Shown in pieces: positions 5,248 through 5,324 of a stretch of DNA of 5,324 nt (position 1 is its first letter; each line of letters begins with the position of its first letter). Made by a program: the position numbers and the translations under genes. The DNA comes from Treponema sp. (GTDB taxonomy: Bacteria > Spirochaetota > Spirochaetia > Treponematales > Breznakiellaceae), in contig JAIRLQ010000387.1 in the NCBI GenBank assembly GCA_031259345.1, positions 1 through 5,324 of the forward strand, given 5' to 3'. Under the pieces are notes generated by a model. It saw nothing but the letters and a program-made list of their open reading frames with translations. It had not been told where the DNA came from and made no database searches.

Positions 5248-5324
5248 ATGGCGCTTGCGGAAAAAATTCAGGAAGAAATAGGGACATATCTGGCGGAACC
5301 GCGCTTTGAGCGGATAGGCGGCAT
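5248..5324 (+). CDS. Unrecognised gene, N-terminal 25 codons (partial, runs off right edge)
   Basis: The plus-strand ATG at 5248, two bases after the stop of the small ORF and with a well-spaced AGAGG, opens a frame that stays open to the edge. The visible N-terminus reads MALAEKIQEEIGTYLAEP then RFERIGG: a likely amphipathic helix with alternating charged and hydrophobic residues, no signal peptide and no membrane segment. This is too little for a family call. The arrangement suggests it is co-transcribed with the small upstream ORF and diverges from the ABC operon. Confidence 0.5.
   Translation, partial: MALAEKIQEEIGTYLAEPRFERIGG

Noticed and set aside
1..5324. CRISPR arrays, tRNA or rRNA genes, or riboswitches
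   Set aside because: No spaced direct repeats, cloverleaf-like sequence, rRNA segment or recognisable aptamer was seen on either strand. The operon leader is too short for a known riboswitch unless transcription starts elsewhere.

Overview
The window holds one compact, complete five-gene operon on the minus strand (about 4997 down to 218). Its gene order is lipoprotein substrate-binding protein, permease, permease, ATPase, then a TIM-barrel sugar-phosphate isomerase/epimerase-like enzyme. The transporter belongs to the broad type I ABC importer group that includes the iron(III) (Fbp), polyamine (Pot), 2-aminoethylphosphonate and hexose-phosphate (Afu) systems. The sequence does not fix the ligand. 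The genes are packed tightly: gaps of 33, -1, 4 and 10 bases, each with a Shine-Dalgarno sequence inside or just after the preceding gene. All five products are therefore probably made from one message and used together: capture at the membrane, ATP-driven import, then cytoplasmic conversion of the imported compound or a derivative.

Region by region: bases 1-119 are the 5' end of an IS5-like insertion sequence. The transposase starts at 76 and runs off the left edge, and a likely terminal inverted repeat ends near 119. Bases 120-217 are non-coding and hold weak hairpins but no convincing terminator. Bases 218-4997 are the operon. Bases 4998-5074 are its leader, with a good ribosome-binding site, a plausible promoter and an inverted repeat (GACAGC/GCTGTC) overlapping that promoter. 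Bases 5075-5324 carry plus-strand coding sequence: a short ORF of 56 residues that may be the tail of a decayed gene, and the first 25 codons of another gene that runs off the right edge. I recognise neither of these two.

The organism is a bacterium with roughly balanced base composition, conventional AGGAG-type ribosome-binding sites and ATG/TTG starts. The lipoprotein signal has a relaxed lipobox (Ala at -3), which spirochaetes tolerate, so a Treponema-like spirochaete is a reasonable guess. Clostridia or other gut anaerobes are not excluded, and this assignment is inference only.

Nothing here is clearly a new biological system. The most interesting points are the unassigned ligand of a transporter hard-wired to an isomerase-like enzyme, the operator-like repeat in its promoter, and the small plus-strand ORF that lies back-to-back with it.
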